The notes under the pieces: model-generated
What the model saw: the letters and a program-made list of their open reading frames with translations, nothing else
The model's database searches: none
What the model was told of the DNA's origin: nothing
Made by a program: the position numbers and the translations under genes
Origin: Luidia sarsii
Lineage: Eukaryota; Echinodermata; Asteroidea; Paxillosida; Luidiidae
Assembly (NCBI GenBank): GCA_949987565.1
Contig: OX465110.1
Coordinates: 7,928,018-7,992,017, forward strand
Direction of reading: 5' to 3'
DNA length: 64,000 nucleotides
In this document: positions 1 to 11,675 of the stretch, one piece after another
Layout: every line of letters starts with the position of its first letter
How positions within the stretch are numbered: the first letter of the stretch is position 1

Positions 1-56
1 AAAACAGACTTTGCGAGTTAATATCTCCTTTAATATTGTTAAGATGGAGCTAAAAC
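1..56 (+). repeat. Partial satellite monomer, left edge
   Basis: This is the last 56 nt of a monomer cut by the window boundary. It carries the GCGAG and CTCCTTTAATATTG variants followed by TTAAGATGG, the tail class that precedes the monomer at 57. The array therefore continues to the left of the window. Confidence 0.95.
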
Positions 57-283
57 TTGGCCTCCAGCGAGGCCTTGGAAAAGGCAATCGACCAGAATCA
101 AGAAATCTCAAATCGGACATTTGATGATGAAATTATAATCATGCAAAGAGAACTTACTTCAATCAGCGAGGAAACTTGTGTTGTATGGGCAGTAGCACAT
201 TACAGTCGGCGGAGAGAATCTGGAAAGAAAAACAGACTTTGCAAGTTATATCTTCTTTAATATTGTTATGATGGAGCTAAAAC

Positions 284-499
284 TTGGCCTCCAGTGAGGC
301 CTTGGAAAAGGCAATCGACCAGGATCAAGAAATCTCAAATCGGACATTTGATGATGAAATTATAGTCATGCAAAGAGAACTTACTTCCATCAGCGAGGCA
401 ACTTGTGTTGTATGGACAGTAGCACATTACAGTCGGAGAAGAGAATCTGGAAAGAAAAACAGACTTTGCAAGTTAATATCTCCTTCAATATTGTTATGA
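284..499 (+). other. Recurrent 71-codon sense frame, not called as a gene
   Basis: Example of a frame present in most 228-bp monomers. It starts at TTG (no ATG at this point) and ends at TGA in TTATGATGG. The translation is hydrophilic with a basic stretch (SRRRESGKKNR) and shows no domain I recognise. Against coding: class-specific stops occur inside it (TATGAGC, GATCCTTGA, GGATAG), the 227-, 229- and 226-bp units shift it, and the recurrent changes at codons 14, 39, 45 and 47 replace the amino acid. Each monomer has a further in-frame TAA before the next TTG, so frames do not join across units. Confidence 0.6.
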
Positions 500-575
500 T
501 GGAGCTAAAACTTGGCCTCCAGTGAGGCCTTGGAAAAGGCAATCGACCAGGATCAAGAAATCTCAAATCGGACAT
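390..575 (-). other. Recurrent 61-codon antisense frame, not called as a gene
   Basis: Example of an antisense frame that spans the boundary between adjacent monomers: ATG at base 62-64 of the right unit, TGA at base 107-109 of the left unit. It recurs wherever two adjacent units are 228 bp apart. The product would be rich in F, P, S and L (beginning MSDLRFLDPGRLPFPRP), with no family I recognise. Its persistence follows from repeat homogeneity, and I see no ribosome-binding, promoter or splice context supporting translation. Confidence 0.6.
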
Positions 576-739
576 TTGATGATGAAATTATAGTCATGCA
601 AAGAGAACTTACTTCCATCAGCGAGAAAACTTGTGTTGTATGAGCAGTAGCACATTACAGTCGGCGGAGAGATCCTTGAAAGAAAAACAGACTTTGCGAG
701 TTAATATCTCCTTCAATATCATTATGATGAAGCTGAAAC

Positions 740-967
740 TTGGCAAGTTAAAAGGCCTTGGAAAAGGCAATCGACCAGTATCAAGAAATCTCAAATCGGA
801 CATTTGATGATGAAATTATAGTCATGCAAAGAGAACTTACTTCCATCAGCGAGGCAACTTGTGGTGTATGGGCAGTAGCACATTACAGTCGGAGGAGAGA
901 ATCTCGACAGAAAAACAGACTTTGCAAGTTAATATCTCCTTCAATATTGTTATGATGGAGCTAAAAC
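740..967 (+). repeat. K0 divergent-junction monomer, copy 1
   Basis: The usual GGCCTCCAGTGAGGCC is replaced by GGCAAGTTAAAAGGCC, and the tail of the preceding unit reads CAATATCATTATGATGAAGC. This removes the strong inverted repeat. The same monomer has CTTGTGGTGTA and AATCTCGACAG, seen only in this class. Confidence 0.88.
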
Positions 968-1651
968 TTGGCCTCCAGTGAGGCCTTGGAAAAGGCAATC
1001 GACCAGGATCAAGAAATCTCAAATCGGACATTTGATGATGAAATTATAGTCATGCAAAGAGAACTTACTTCCATCAGCGAGGCAACTTGTGTTGTATGGG
1101 CAGTAGCACATTATAGTCGGCGGAGAGAATGTGGAAAGAAAAACAGACTTTGCGAGTTAATATCTCCTTCAATATTGTTATGATGGAGCTAAAACTTGGC
1201 CTCCAGTGAGGCCTTGGAAACGGCAATCGACCAGTATCAAGAAATCTCAAATCGGACATTTGATGATGAAATTATAGTCATGCAAAGAGAACTTACTTCC
1301 ATCAGCGAGGCAACTTGTGTTGTATGGGCAGTAGCACATTACAGTCGGCGGAGAGAATCTGGAAAGAAAAACAGACTTTGCAAGTTAATATCTCCTTCAA
1401 TATTGTTATGATGGAGCTAAAATTTGGCCTCCAGTGAGGCCTAGGAAAAGGCAATCGACCAGGATCAAGAAATCTCAAATCGGACATTTGATGATGAAAT
1501 TATAGTCATGCAAAGAGAACTTACTTCCATCAGCGAGGAAACTTGTGTTGTATGGGCAGTAGAACATTACAGTCGGCGGAGAGAATCTGGATAGAAAAAC
1601 AGACTTTGCGAGTTAATATCTCCTTTAATATTGTTAAGATGGAGCTAAAAC

Positions 1652-1878
1652 TTGGCCTCCAGTGAGGCCTTGGAAAAGGCAATCGACCAGAATCAAGAAA
1701 TCTCAAATCGGACATTTGATGATGAAATTATAATCATGCAAAGAGAACTTACTTCCATCAGCGAGGAAACTTGTGTTGTATGGGCAGTAGAACATTACAG
1801 TCGGCGGAGAGAATCTGGAAAGAAAAACAGACTTTGCAAGTTATATCTTCTTCAATATTGTTATGATGGAGCTAAAAC
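1652..1878 (+). repeat. Example of the 227-bp monomer subfamily (38 copies)
   Basis: One A is lost near base 192, so GCAAGTTAATATCTCC becomes GCAAGTTATATCTTC. I count 38 such units by spacing, spread through all domains, typically with AATCAAG at base 40, ATAATC at 80 and GTAGAACAT at 137. The loss shifts the sense frame across the monomer boundary, so in many of these units a TTG-start frame of 102 codons runs into the next monomer. I regard this frame as a by-product. Confidence 0.85.
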
Positions 1879-4800
1879 TTGGCCTCCAGTGAGGCCTTGG
1901 AAAAGGAAATCGACCAGGATCAAGAAATCTCAAATCGGACATTTGATGATGAAATTATAGTCATGCAAAGAGAACTTACTTCCATCAGCGAGGCAACTTG
2001 TGTTGTATGGGCAGTAGCACATTACAGTCGGAGGAGAGAATCTGGAAAGAAAAACAGACTTTGCAAGTTAATATCTCCTTCAATAATGTTATGATGGAGC
2101 TAAAACTTGGCCTCCAGCGAGGCCTTGGAAAAGGCAATCGACCAGGATCAAGAAATATCAAATCGGACATTTGATGATGAAATTATAGTCATGCAAAGAG
2201 AACTTACTTCCATCAGCGAGGAAACTTGTGTTGTATGGGCAGTAGAACATTACAGTCGGCGGAGAGAATCTGGATAGAAAAACAGACTTTGCGAGTTAAT
2301 ATCTCCTTTAATATTGTTAAGATGGAGCTAAAACTTGGCCTCCAGTGAGGCCTTGGAAAAGGCAATCGACCAGGATCAAGAAATCTCAAATCGGACATTT
2401 GATGATGAAATTATAGTCATGCAAAGAGAACTTACTTCCATCAGCGAGGCAACTTGTGTTGTATGGACAGTAGCACATTACAGTCGGAGAAGAGAATCTG
2501 GAAAGAAAAACAGACTTTGCAAGTTAATATCTCCTTCAATATTGTTATGATGGAGCTAAAACTTGGCCTCCAGTGAGGCCTTGGAAAAGGCAATCGACCA
2601 GGATCAAGAAATCTCAAATCGGACATTTGATGATGAAATTATAGTCATGCAAAGAGAACTTACTTCCATCAGCGAGGAAACTTGTGTTGTATGAGCAGTA
2701 GCACATTACAGTCGGCGGAGAGATCCTTGAAAGAAAAACAGACTTTGCGAGTTAATATCTCCTTCAATATTGTTATGATGGAGCTAAAACTTGGCCTCCA
2801 GTGAGGCCTTGGAAACGGCAATCGACCAGTATCAAGAAATCTCAAATCGGACATTTGATGATGAAATTATAGTCATGCAAAGAGAACTTACTTCCATCAG
2901 CGAGGCAACTTGTGTTGTATGGGCAGTAGCACATTACAGTCGGCGGAGAGAATCTGGAAAGAAAAACAGACTTTGCAAGTTAATATCTCCTTCAATATTG
3001 TTATGATGGAGCTAAAACTTGGCCTCCAGTGAGGCCTTGGAAAAGGCAATCGACCAGGATCAAGAAATCTCAAATCGGACATTTGATGATGAAATTATAG
3101 TCATGCAAAGAGAACTTACTTCCATCAGCGAGGAAACTTGTGTTGTATGGGCAGTAGCACATTACAGTCGGAGGAGAGAATCTGGAAAGAAAAACAGACT
3201 TTGCAAGTTAATATCTCCTTCAATAATGTTATGATGGAGTTAAAACTTGGCCTCCAGCGAGGCCTTGGAAAAGGCAATCGACCAGGATCAAGAAATCTCA
3301 AATCGGACATTTGATGATGAAATTATAGTCATGCAAAGAGAACTTACTTCAATCAGCGAGGCAACTTGTGTTGTATGGGCAGTAGCACATTACAGTCGGA
3401 GAAGAGAATCTGGAAAGAAAAACAGACTTTGCAAGTTAATATCTCCTTCAATATTGTTATGATAGAGCTAAAACTTGGCCTCCAGTGAGGCCTTGGAAAA
3501 GGCAATCGACCAGTATCAAGAAATCTCAAATCGGACATTTGATGATGAAATTATAGTCATGCAAAGAGAACCTACTTCCATCAGCGAGGAAACTTGTGTT
3601 GTATGGGCAGTAGCACATTACAGTCGGAGAAGAGAATCTGGAAAGAAAAACAGACTTTGCAAGTTAATATCTCCTTCAATATTGTTATGATGGAGCTAAA
3701 ACTTGGCCTCCAGTGAGGCCTTGGAAAAGGCAATCGACCAGGATCAAGAAATCTCAAATCGGACATTTGATGATGAAATTATAGTCATGCAAAGAGAACT
3801 TACTTCCATCAGCGAGGAAACTTGTGTTGTATGAGCAGTAGCACATTACAGTCGGCGGAGAGATCCTTGAAAGAAAAACAGACTTTGCGAGTTAATATCT
3901 CCTTCAATATTGTTATGATGGAGCTAAAACTTGGCCTCCAGTGAGGCCTTGGAAAAGGCAATCGACCAGGATCAAGAAATCTCAAATCGGACATTTGATG
4001 ATGAAATTATAGTCATGCAAAGAGAAAATACTTCCATCAGCGAGGAAACTTGTGTTGTATGGGCAGTAGAACATTACAGTCGGCGGAGAGAATCTGGATA
4101 GAAAAACAGACTTTGCGAGTTAATATCTCCTTTAATATTGTTAAGATGGAGCTAAAACTTGGCCTCCAGTGAGGCCTTGGAAAAGGCAATCGACCAGAAT
4201 CAAGAAATCTCAAATCGGACATTTGATGATGAAATTATAATCATGCAAAGAGAACTTACTTCAATCAGCGAGGAAACTTTTGTTGTATGGGCAGTAGAAC
4301 ATTACAGTCGGCGGAGAGAATCTGGAAAGAAAAACAGACTTTGCAAGTTATATCTTCTTCAATATTGTTATGATGGAGCTAAAACTTGGCCTCCAGTGAG
4401 GCCTTGGAAAAGGCAATCGACCAGGATCAAGAAATCTCAAATCGGACATTTGATGATGAAATTATAGTCATGCAAAGAGAACTTACTTCCATCAGCGAGG
4501 CAACTTGTGTTGTATGGACAGTAGCACATTACAGTCGGAGAAGAGAATCTGGAAAGAAAAACAGACTTTGCAAGTTAATATCTCCTTCAATATTGTTATG
4601 ATGGAGCTAAAACTTGGCCTCCAGTGAGGCCTTGGAAAAGGCAATCGACCAGGATCAAGAAATCTCAAATCGGACATTTGATGATGAAATTATAGTCATG
4701 CAAAGAGAACTTACTTCCATCAGCGAGGCAACTTGTGTTGTATGAGCAGTAGCACATTACAGTCGGCGGAGAGATCCTTGAAAGAAAAACAGACTTTGCG

Positions 4801-6891
4801 AGTTAATATCTCCTTCAATATTGTTATGATGGAGCTAAAACTTGGCCTCCAGTGAGGCCTTGGAAACGGCAATCGACCAGTATCAAGAAATCTCAAATCG
4901 GACATTTGATGATGAAATTATAGTCATGCAAAGAGAACTTACTTCCATCAGCGAGGCAACTTGTGTTGTATGGGCAGTAGCACATTACAGTCGGCGGAGA
5001 GAATCTGGAAAGAAAAACAGACTTTGCAAGTTAATATCTCCTTCAATATTGTTATGATGGAGCTAAAACTTGGCCTCCAGTGAGGCCTTGGAAAAGGAAA
5101 TCGACCAGGATCAAGAAATCTCAAATCGGACATTTGATGATGAAATTATAGTCATGCAAAGAGAACTTACTTCCATCAGCGAGGCAACTTGTGTTGTATG
5201 GGCAGTAGCACATTACAGTCGGAGGAGAGAATCTGGAAAGAAAAACAGACTTTGCAAGTTAATATCTCCTTCAATAATGTTATGATGGAGCTAAAACTTG
5301 GCCTCCAGCGAGGCCTTGGAAAAGGCAATCGACCAGGATCAAGAAATATCAAATCGGACATTTGATGATGAAATTATAGTCATGCAAAGAGAACTTACTT
5401 CCATCAGCGAGGAAACTTGTGTTGTATGGGCAGTAGAACATTAGAGTCGGCGGAGAGAATCTGGATAGAAAAACAGACTTTGCGAGTTAATATCTCCTTT
5501 AATATTGTTAAGATGGAGCTAAAACTTGGCCTCCAGTGAGGCCTTGGAAAAGGCAATCGACCAGAATCAAGAAATTTCAAATCGGACATTTGATGATGAA
5601 ATTATAATCATGCAAAGAGAACTTACTTCCATCAGCGAGGAAACTTGTGTTGTATGGGCAGTAGAACATTACAGTCGGCGGAGAGAATCTGGAAAGAAAA
5701 ACAGACTTTGCAAGTTATATCTTCTTCAATATTGTTATGATGGAGCTAAAACTTGGCCTCCAGTGAGGACTTGGAAAAGGCAATCGACCAGGATCAAGAA
5801 ATCTCAAATCGGACATTTGATGATGAAATTATAGTCATGCAAAGAGAACTTACTTCCATCAGCGAGGCAACTTGTGTTGTATGGGCAGTAGCACATTACA
5901 GTCGGCGGAGAGAATCTGGAAAGAAAAACAGACTTTGCGAGTTAATATCTCCTTCAATAATGTTATTATGGAGCTAAAACTTGGCCTCCAGCGAGGCCTT
6001 GGAAAAGGCAATCGACCAGGATCAAGAAATCTCAAATCGGACATTTGATGATGAAATTATAGTCATGCAAAGAGAACTTACTTCCATCAGCGAGGCAACT
6101 TGTGTTGTATGGGCAGTAGCACATTACAGTCGGAGGAGAGAATCTGGATAGAAAAACAGACTTTGCGAGTTAATATCTCCTTTAATATTGTTAAGATGGA
6201 GCTAAAACTTGGCCTCCAGCGAGGCCTTGGAAAAGGCAATCGACCAGAATCAAGAAATCTCAAATCGGACATTTGATGATGAAATTATAATCATGCAAAG
6301 AGAACTTACTTCAATCAGCGAGGAAACTTGTGTTGTATGGGCAGTAGCACATTACAGTCGGCGGAGAGAATCTGGAAAGAAAAACAGACTTTGCAAGTTA
6401 TATCTTCTTTAATATTGTTATGATGGAGCTAAAACTTGGCCTCCAGTGAGGCCTTGGAAAAGGCAATCGACCAGGATCAAGAAATCTCAAATCGGACATT
6501 TGATGATGAAATTATAGTCATGCAAAGAGAACTTACTTCCATCAGCGAGGCAACTTGTGTTGTATGGACAGTAGCACATTACAGTCGGAGAAGAGAATCT
6601 GGAAAGAAAAACAGACTTTGCAAGTTAATATCTCCTTCAATATTGTTATGATGGAGCTAAAACTTGGCCTCCAGTGAGGCCTTGGAAAAGGCAATCGACC
6701 AGGATCAAGAAATCTCAAATCGGACATTTGATGATGAAATTATAGTCATGCAAAGAGAACTTACTTCCATCAGCGAGGAAACTTGTGTTGTATGAGCAGT
6801 AGCACATTACAGTCGGCGGAGAGATCCTTGAAAGAAAAACAGACTTTGCGAGTTAATATCTCCTTCAATATCATTATGATGAAGCTGAAAC

Positions 6892-7119
6892 TTGGCAAGT
6901 TAAAAGGCCTTGGAAAAGGCAATCGACCAGTATCAAGAAATCTCAAATCGGACATTTGATGATGAAATTATAGTCATGCAAAGAGAACTTACTTCCATCA
7001 GCGAGGCAACTTGTGGTGTATGGGCAGTAGCACATTACAGTCGGAGGAGAGAATCTCGACAGAAAAACAGACTTTGCAAGTTAATATCTCCTTCAATATT
7101 GTTATGATGGAGCTAAAAC
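6892..7119 (+). repeat. K0 divergent-junction monomer, copy 2
   Basis: Same diagnostics as the unit at 740 (GGCAAGTTAAAAGG, GTGGTGTA, CTCGACAG), exactly 6152 bp downstream. It anchors the 27-mer alignment. Confidence 0.88.
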
Positions 7120-8258
7120 TTGGCCTCCAGTGAGGCCTTGGAAAAGGCAATCGACCAGGATCAAGAAATCTCAAATCGGACATTTGATGATGAAATTATA
7201 GTCATGCAAAGAGAACTTACTTCCATCAGCGAGGCAACTTGTGTTGTATGGGCAGTAGCACATTATAGTCGGCGGAGAGAATGTGGAAAGAAAAACAGAC
7301 TTTGCGAGTTAATATCTCCTTCAATATTGTTATGATGGAGCTAAAACTTGGCCTCCAGTGAGGCCTTGGAAACGGCAATCGACCAGTATCAAGAAATCTC
7401 AAATCGGACATTTGATGATGAAATTATAGTCATGCAAAGAGAACTTACTTCCATCAGCGAGGCAACTTGTGTTGTATGGGCAGTAGCACATTACAGTCGG
7501 CGGAGAGAATCTGGAAAGAAAAACAGACTTTGCAAGTTAATATCTCCTTCAATATTGTTATGATGGAGCTAAAATTTGGCCTCCAGTGAGGCCTAGGAAA
7601 AGGCAATCGACCAGGATCAAGAAATCTCAAATCGGACATTTGATGATGAAATTATAGTCATGCAAAGAGAACTTACTTCCATCAGCGAGGAAACTTGTGT
7701 TGTATGGGCAGTAGAACATTACAGTCGGCGGAGAGAATCTGGATAGAAAAACAGACTTTGCGAGTTAATATCTCCTTTAATATTGTTAAGATGGAGCTAA
7801 AACTTGGCCTCCAGTGAGGCCTTGGAAAAGGCAATCGACCAGAATCAAGAAATCTCAAATCGGACATTTGATGATGAAATTATAATCATGCAAAGAGAAC
7901 TTACTTCCATCAGCGAGGAAACTTGTGTTGTATGGGCAGTAGAACATTACAGTCGGCGGAGAGAATCTGGAAAGAAAAACAGACTTTGCAAGTTATATCT
8001 TCTTCAATATTGTTATGATGGAGCTAAAACTTGGCCTCCAGTGAGGCCTTGGAAAAGGAAATCGACCAGGATCAAGAAATCTCAAATCGGACATTTGATG
8101 ATGAAATTATAGTCATGCAAAGAGAACTTACTTCCATCAGCGAGGCAACTTGTGTTGTATGGGCAGTAGCACATTACAGTCGGAGGAGAGAATCTGGAAA
8201 GAAAAACAGACTTTGCAAGTTAATATCTCCTTCAATAATGTTATGATGGAGCTAAAAC

Positions 8259-8485
8259 TTGGCCTCCAGCGAGGCCTTGGAAAAGGCAATCGACCAGGAT
8301 CAAGAAATATCAAATCGGACATTTGATGATGAAATTATAGTCATGCAAAGAGAACTTACTTCCATCAGCGAGGCAACTTGTGTTGTATGGGCAGTAGAAC
8401 ATTACAGTCGGCGGAGAGAATCTGGAAAGAAAAACAGACTTTGCAAGTTATATCTTCTTCAATATTGTTATGATGGAGCTAAAAC
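8259..8485 (+). repeat. Hybrid 227-bp monomer at a rearrangement junction
   Basis: The left part carries CCAGCGAGG and GAAATATCAAAT, as in monomer 2107. The right part carries GTAGAACAT, an intact GGAAAG and the TTATATCTTC tail of the 227-bp class, as in monomer 1652. This is where A2 leaves the A1 order, so the monomer itself appears to be a crossover or conversion junction. Confidence 0.75.
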
Positions 8486-9397
8486 TTGGCCTCCAGTGAG
8501 GCCTTGGAAAAGGCAATCGACCAGGATCAAGAAATCTCAAATCGGACATTTGATGATGAAATTATAGTCATGCAAAGAGAACTTACTTCCATCAGCGAGG
8601 CAACTTGTGTTGTATGGACAGTAGCACATTACAGTCGGAGAAGAGAATCTGGAAAGAAAAACAGACTTTGCAAGTTAATATCTCCTTCAATATTGTTATG
8701 ATGGAGCTAAAACTTGGCCTCCAGTGAGGCCTTGGAAAAGGCAATCGACCAGGATCAAGAAATCTCAAATCGGACATTTGATGATGAAATTATAGTCATG
8801 CAAAGAGAACTTACTTCCATCAGCGAGGCAACTTGTGTTCTATGAGCAGTAGCACATTACAGTCGGCGGAGAGATCCTTGAACGAAAAACAGACTTTGCG
8901 AGTTAATATCTCCTTCAATATTGTTATGATGGAGCTAAAACTTGGCCTCCAGTGAGGCCTTGGAAACGGCAATCGACCAGTATCAAGAAATCTCAAATCG
9001 GACATTTGATGATGAAATTATAGTCATGCAAAGAGAACTTACTTCCATCAGCGAGGCAACTTGTGTTGTATGGGCAGTAGCACATTACAGTCGGCGGAGA
9101 GAATCTGGAAAGAAAAACAGACTTTGCAAGTTAATATCTCCTTCAATATTGTTATGATGGAGCTAAAACTTGGCCTCCAGTGAGGCCTTGGAAAAGGAAA
9201 TCGACCAGGATCAAGAAATCTCAAATCGGACATTTGATGATGAAATTATAGTCATGCAAAGAGATCTTACTTCCATCAGCGAGGCAACTTGTGTTGTATG
9301 GGCAGTAGCACATTACAGTCGGAGGAGAGAATCTGGAAAGAAAAACAGACTTTGCAAGTTAATATCTCCTTCAATAATGTTATGATGGAGCTAAAAC

Positions 9398-10763
9398 TTG
9401 GCCTCCAGCGAGGCCTTGGAAAAGGCAATCGACCAGGATCAAGAAATATCAAATCGGACATTTGATGATGAAATTATAGTCATGCAAAGAGAACTTACTT
9501 CCATCAGCGAGGAAACTTGTGTTGTATGGGCAGTAGAACATTAGAGTCGGCGGAGAGAATCTGGATAGAAAAACAGACTTTGCGAGTTAATATCTCCTTT
9601 AATATTGTTAAGATGGAGCTAAAACTTGGCCTCCAGTGAGGCCTTGGAAAAGGCAATCGACCAGAATCAAGAAATTTCAAATCGGACATTTGATGATGAA
9701 ATTATAATCATGCAAAGAGAACTTACTTCCATCAGCGAGGAAACTTGTGTTGTATGGGCAGTAGAACATTACAGTCGGCGGAGAGAATCTGGAAAGAAAA
9801 AAAGACTTTGCAAGTTATATCTTCTTCAATATTGTTATGATGGAGCTAAAACTTGGCCTCCAGTGAGGACTTGGAAAAGGCAATCGACCAGGATCAAGAA
9901 ATCTCAAATCGGACATTTGATGATGAAATTATAGTCATGCAAAGAGAACTTACTTCCATCAGCGAGGCAACTTGTGTTGTATGGGCAGTAGCACATTACA
10001 GTCGGAGGAGAGAATCTGGAAAGAAAAACAGACTTTGCAAGTTAATATCTCCTTCAATAATGTTATGATGGAGCTAAAACTTGGCCTCCAGCGAGGCCTT
10101 GGAAAAGGCAATCGACCAGGATCAAGAAATATCAAATCGGACATTTGATGATGAAATTATAGTCATGCAAAGAGAACTTACTTCCATCAGCGAGGAAACT
10201 TGTGTTGTATGGGCAGTAGAACATTAGAGTCGGCGGAGAGAATCTGGATAGAAAAACAGACTTTGCGAGTTAATATCTCCTTTAATATTGTTAAGATGGA
10301 GCTAAAACTTGGCCTCCAGTGAGGCCTTGGAAAAGGCAATCGACCAGAATCAAGAAATTTCAAATCGGACATTTGATGATGAAATTATAATCATGCAAAG
10401 AGAACTTACTTCCATCAGCGAGGAAACTTGTGTTGTATGGGCAGTAGAACATTACAGTCGGCGGAGAGAATCTGGAAAGAAAAACAGACTTTGCAAGTTA
10501 TATCTTCTTCAATATTGTTATGATGGAGCTAAAACTTGGCCTCCAGTGAGGACTTGGAAAAGGCAATCGACCAGGATCAAGAAATCTCAAATCGGACATT
10601 TGATGATGAAATTATAGTCATGCAAAGAGAACTTACTTCCATCAGCGAGGCAACTTGTGTTGTATGGGCAGTAGCACATTACAGTCGGCGGAGAGAATCT
10701 GGAAAGAAAAACAGACTTTGCGAGTTAATATCTCCTTCAATAATGTTATTATGGAGCTAAAAC
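9398..10763 (+). repeat. Tandem duplication of a 683-bp trimer
   Basis: Monomers 9398, 9626 and 9853 are repeated as 10081, 10309 and 10536. The first monomer of each trimer has the private ACATTAGAG change and the second has GAAATTTCAAAT. The third monomers agree on the left (GAGGACTTGG) but differ on the right: 9853 ends with GGAGGAGAG and GCAAG, whereas 10536 has GGCGGAGAG, GCGAG and TTATTATGG. One breakpoint therefore lies inside monomer 9853. A1 has the trimer once, at 5298-5980. Confidence 0.82.
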
Positions 10764-11447
10764 TTGGCCTCCAGCGAGGCCTTGGAAAAGGCAATCGACC
10801 AGGATCAAGAAATCTCAAATCGGACATTTGATGATGAAATTATAGTCATGCAAAGAGAACTTACTTCCATCAGCGAGGCAACTTGTGTTGTATGGGCAGT
10901 AGCACATTACAGTCGGAGGAGAGAATCTGGATAGAAAAACAGACTTTGCGAGTTAATATCTCCTTTAATATTGTTAAGATGGAGCTAAAACTTGGCCTCC
11001 AGCGAGGCCTTGGAAAAGGCAATCGACCAGAATCAAGAAATCTCAAATCGGACATTTGATGATGAAATTATAATCATGCAAAGAGAACTTACTTCCATCA
11101 GCGAGGCAACTTGTGTTGTATGGACAGTAGCACATTACAGTCGGAGAAGAGAATCTGGAAAGAAAAACAGACTTTGCAGGTTAATATCTCCTTCAATATT
11201 GTTATGATGGAGCTAAAACTTGGCCTCCAGTGAGGCCTTGGAAAAGGCAATCGACCAGGATCAAGAAATCTCAAATCGGACATTTGATGATGAAATTATA
11301 GTCATGCAAAGAGAACTTACTTCCATCAGCGAGGAAACTTGTGTTGTATGAGCAGTAGCACATTACAGTCGGCGGAGAGATCCTTGAAAGAAAAACAGAC
11401 TTTGCGAGTTAATATCTCCTTCAATATCATTATGATGAAGCTGAAAC

Positions 11448-11675
11448 TTGGCAAGTTAAAAGGCCTTGGAAAAGGCAATCGACCAGTATCAAGAAATCTC
11501 AAATCGGACATTTGATGATGAAATTATAGTCATGCAAAGAGAACTTACTTCCATCAGCGAGGCAACTTGTGGTGTATGGGCAGTAGCACATTACAGTCGG
11601 AGGAGAGAATCTCGACAGAAAAACAGACTTTGCAAGTTAATATCTCCTTCAATATTGTTATGATGGAGCTAAAAC
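11448..11675 (+). repeat. K0 divergent-junction monomer, copy 3
   Basis: Same diagnostics as the units at 740 and 6892. It lies 4556 bp after the second copy, reflecting the shortened A2 block. Confidence 0.88.

Larger units (their letters stand above)
57..6208 (+). repeat. Higher-order repeat A1: 27 monomers, 6152 bp
   Basis: This block of 27 monomers (23 of 228 bp and four of 227 bp) is followed at 6209 by the same ordered series. Shared diagnostics at an offset of 6152 include the K0 monomer (740 and 6892), its GTGGTGTA and CTCGACAG variants, the ATTATAGTC and AATGTGG variants (in monomers 968 and 7120), and the GCCTAGG variant (in monomers 1424 and 7576). The order holds through monomer 8031, then the second copy diverges inside monomer 8259. 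One private difference: position 625 reads GCGAGAAAACT where the second copy has GCGAGGAAACT. Confidence 0.88.
6209..10991 (+). repeat. Higher-order repeat A2: shortened copy, 21 monomers, 4783 bp
   Basis: Monomers 6209-8031 follow A1 monomers 57-1879 in order. The series then jumps: 8486-9626 follow A1 monomers 4386-5526 at an offset of 4100, skipping the middle of A1. A three-monomer block is also doubled near the end (9398-10763). The copy closes with monomers matching A1 monomers 5298-5981 at an offset of 4783. The result is a 27-mer reduced to 21 by one internal deletion and one trimer duplication. Confidence 0.82.

Noticed and set aside
83..254. Octamer-like transcription factor site at CATGCAAAG
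   Set aside because: It differs from ATGCAAAT at the last base and is present merely because the repeat is present. There is no supporting promoter context.
57..260. Series of short sense proteins, one per monomer, as a multigene family
   Set aside because: The frames start at TTG, carry class-specific stops and frameshifts, end within the unit, and have no separate promoter or ribosome-binding pattern. Uniform recurrence follows from the tandem repeat.
284..511. RNA polymerase III internal promoter (B-box-like) on the minus strand
   Set aside because: The reverse complement of the ATCGACCAGG region gives GGTCGATTGCC, which lacks one base of the GGTTCGANTCC spacing, and there is no suitable A box.
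284..511. Exon with splice donor at CCAGTGAGG
   Set aside because: The GT is replaced by GC in many monomers (CCAGCGAGG) and in K types, and no convincing acceptor with a polypyrimidine tract precedes the frame.
284..511. Internal duplication inside the monomer (AACTTGGCCTCCAG and AACTTACTTCCATCAG regions)
   Set aside because: The similarity is short and needs gaps, and the spacing is not a simple fraction of 228. It could be chance.
740..967. Mobile element insertion creating the K0, K1 and K2 monomers
   Set aside because: Monomer length stays at 227-229 bp, there is no target-site duplication or terminal repeat, and the difference is confined to about 40 bases around the junction.
1652..1960. 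102-codon frame spanning two monomers as a real gene
   Set aside because: It exists only where the 227-bp unit shifts the frame; the right part reads another frame of the same repeat. It recurs as a by-product of one deletion.
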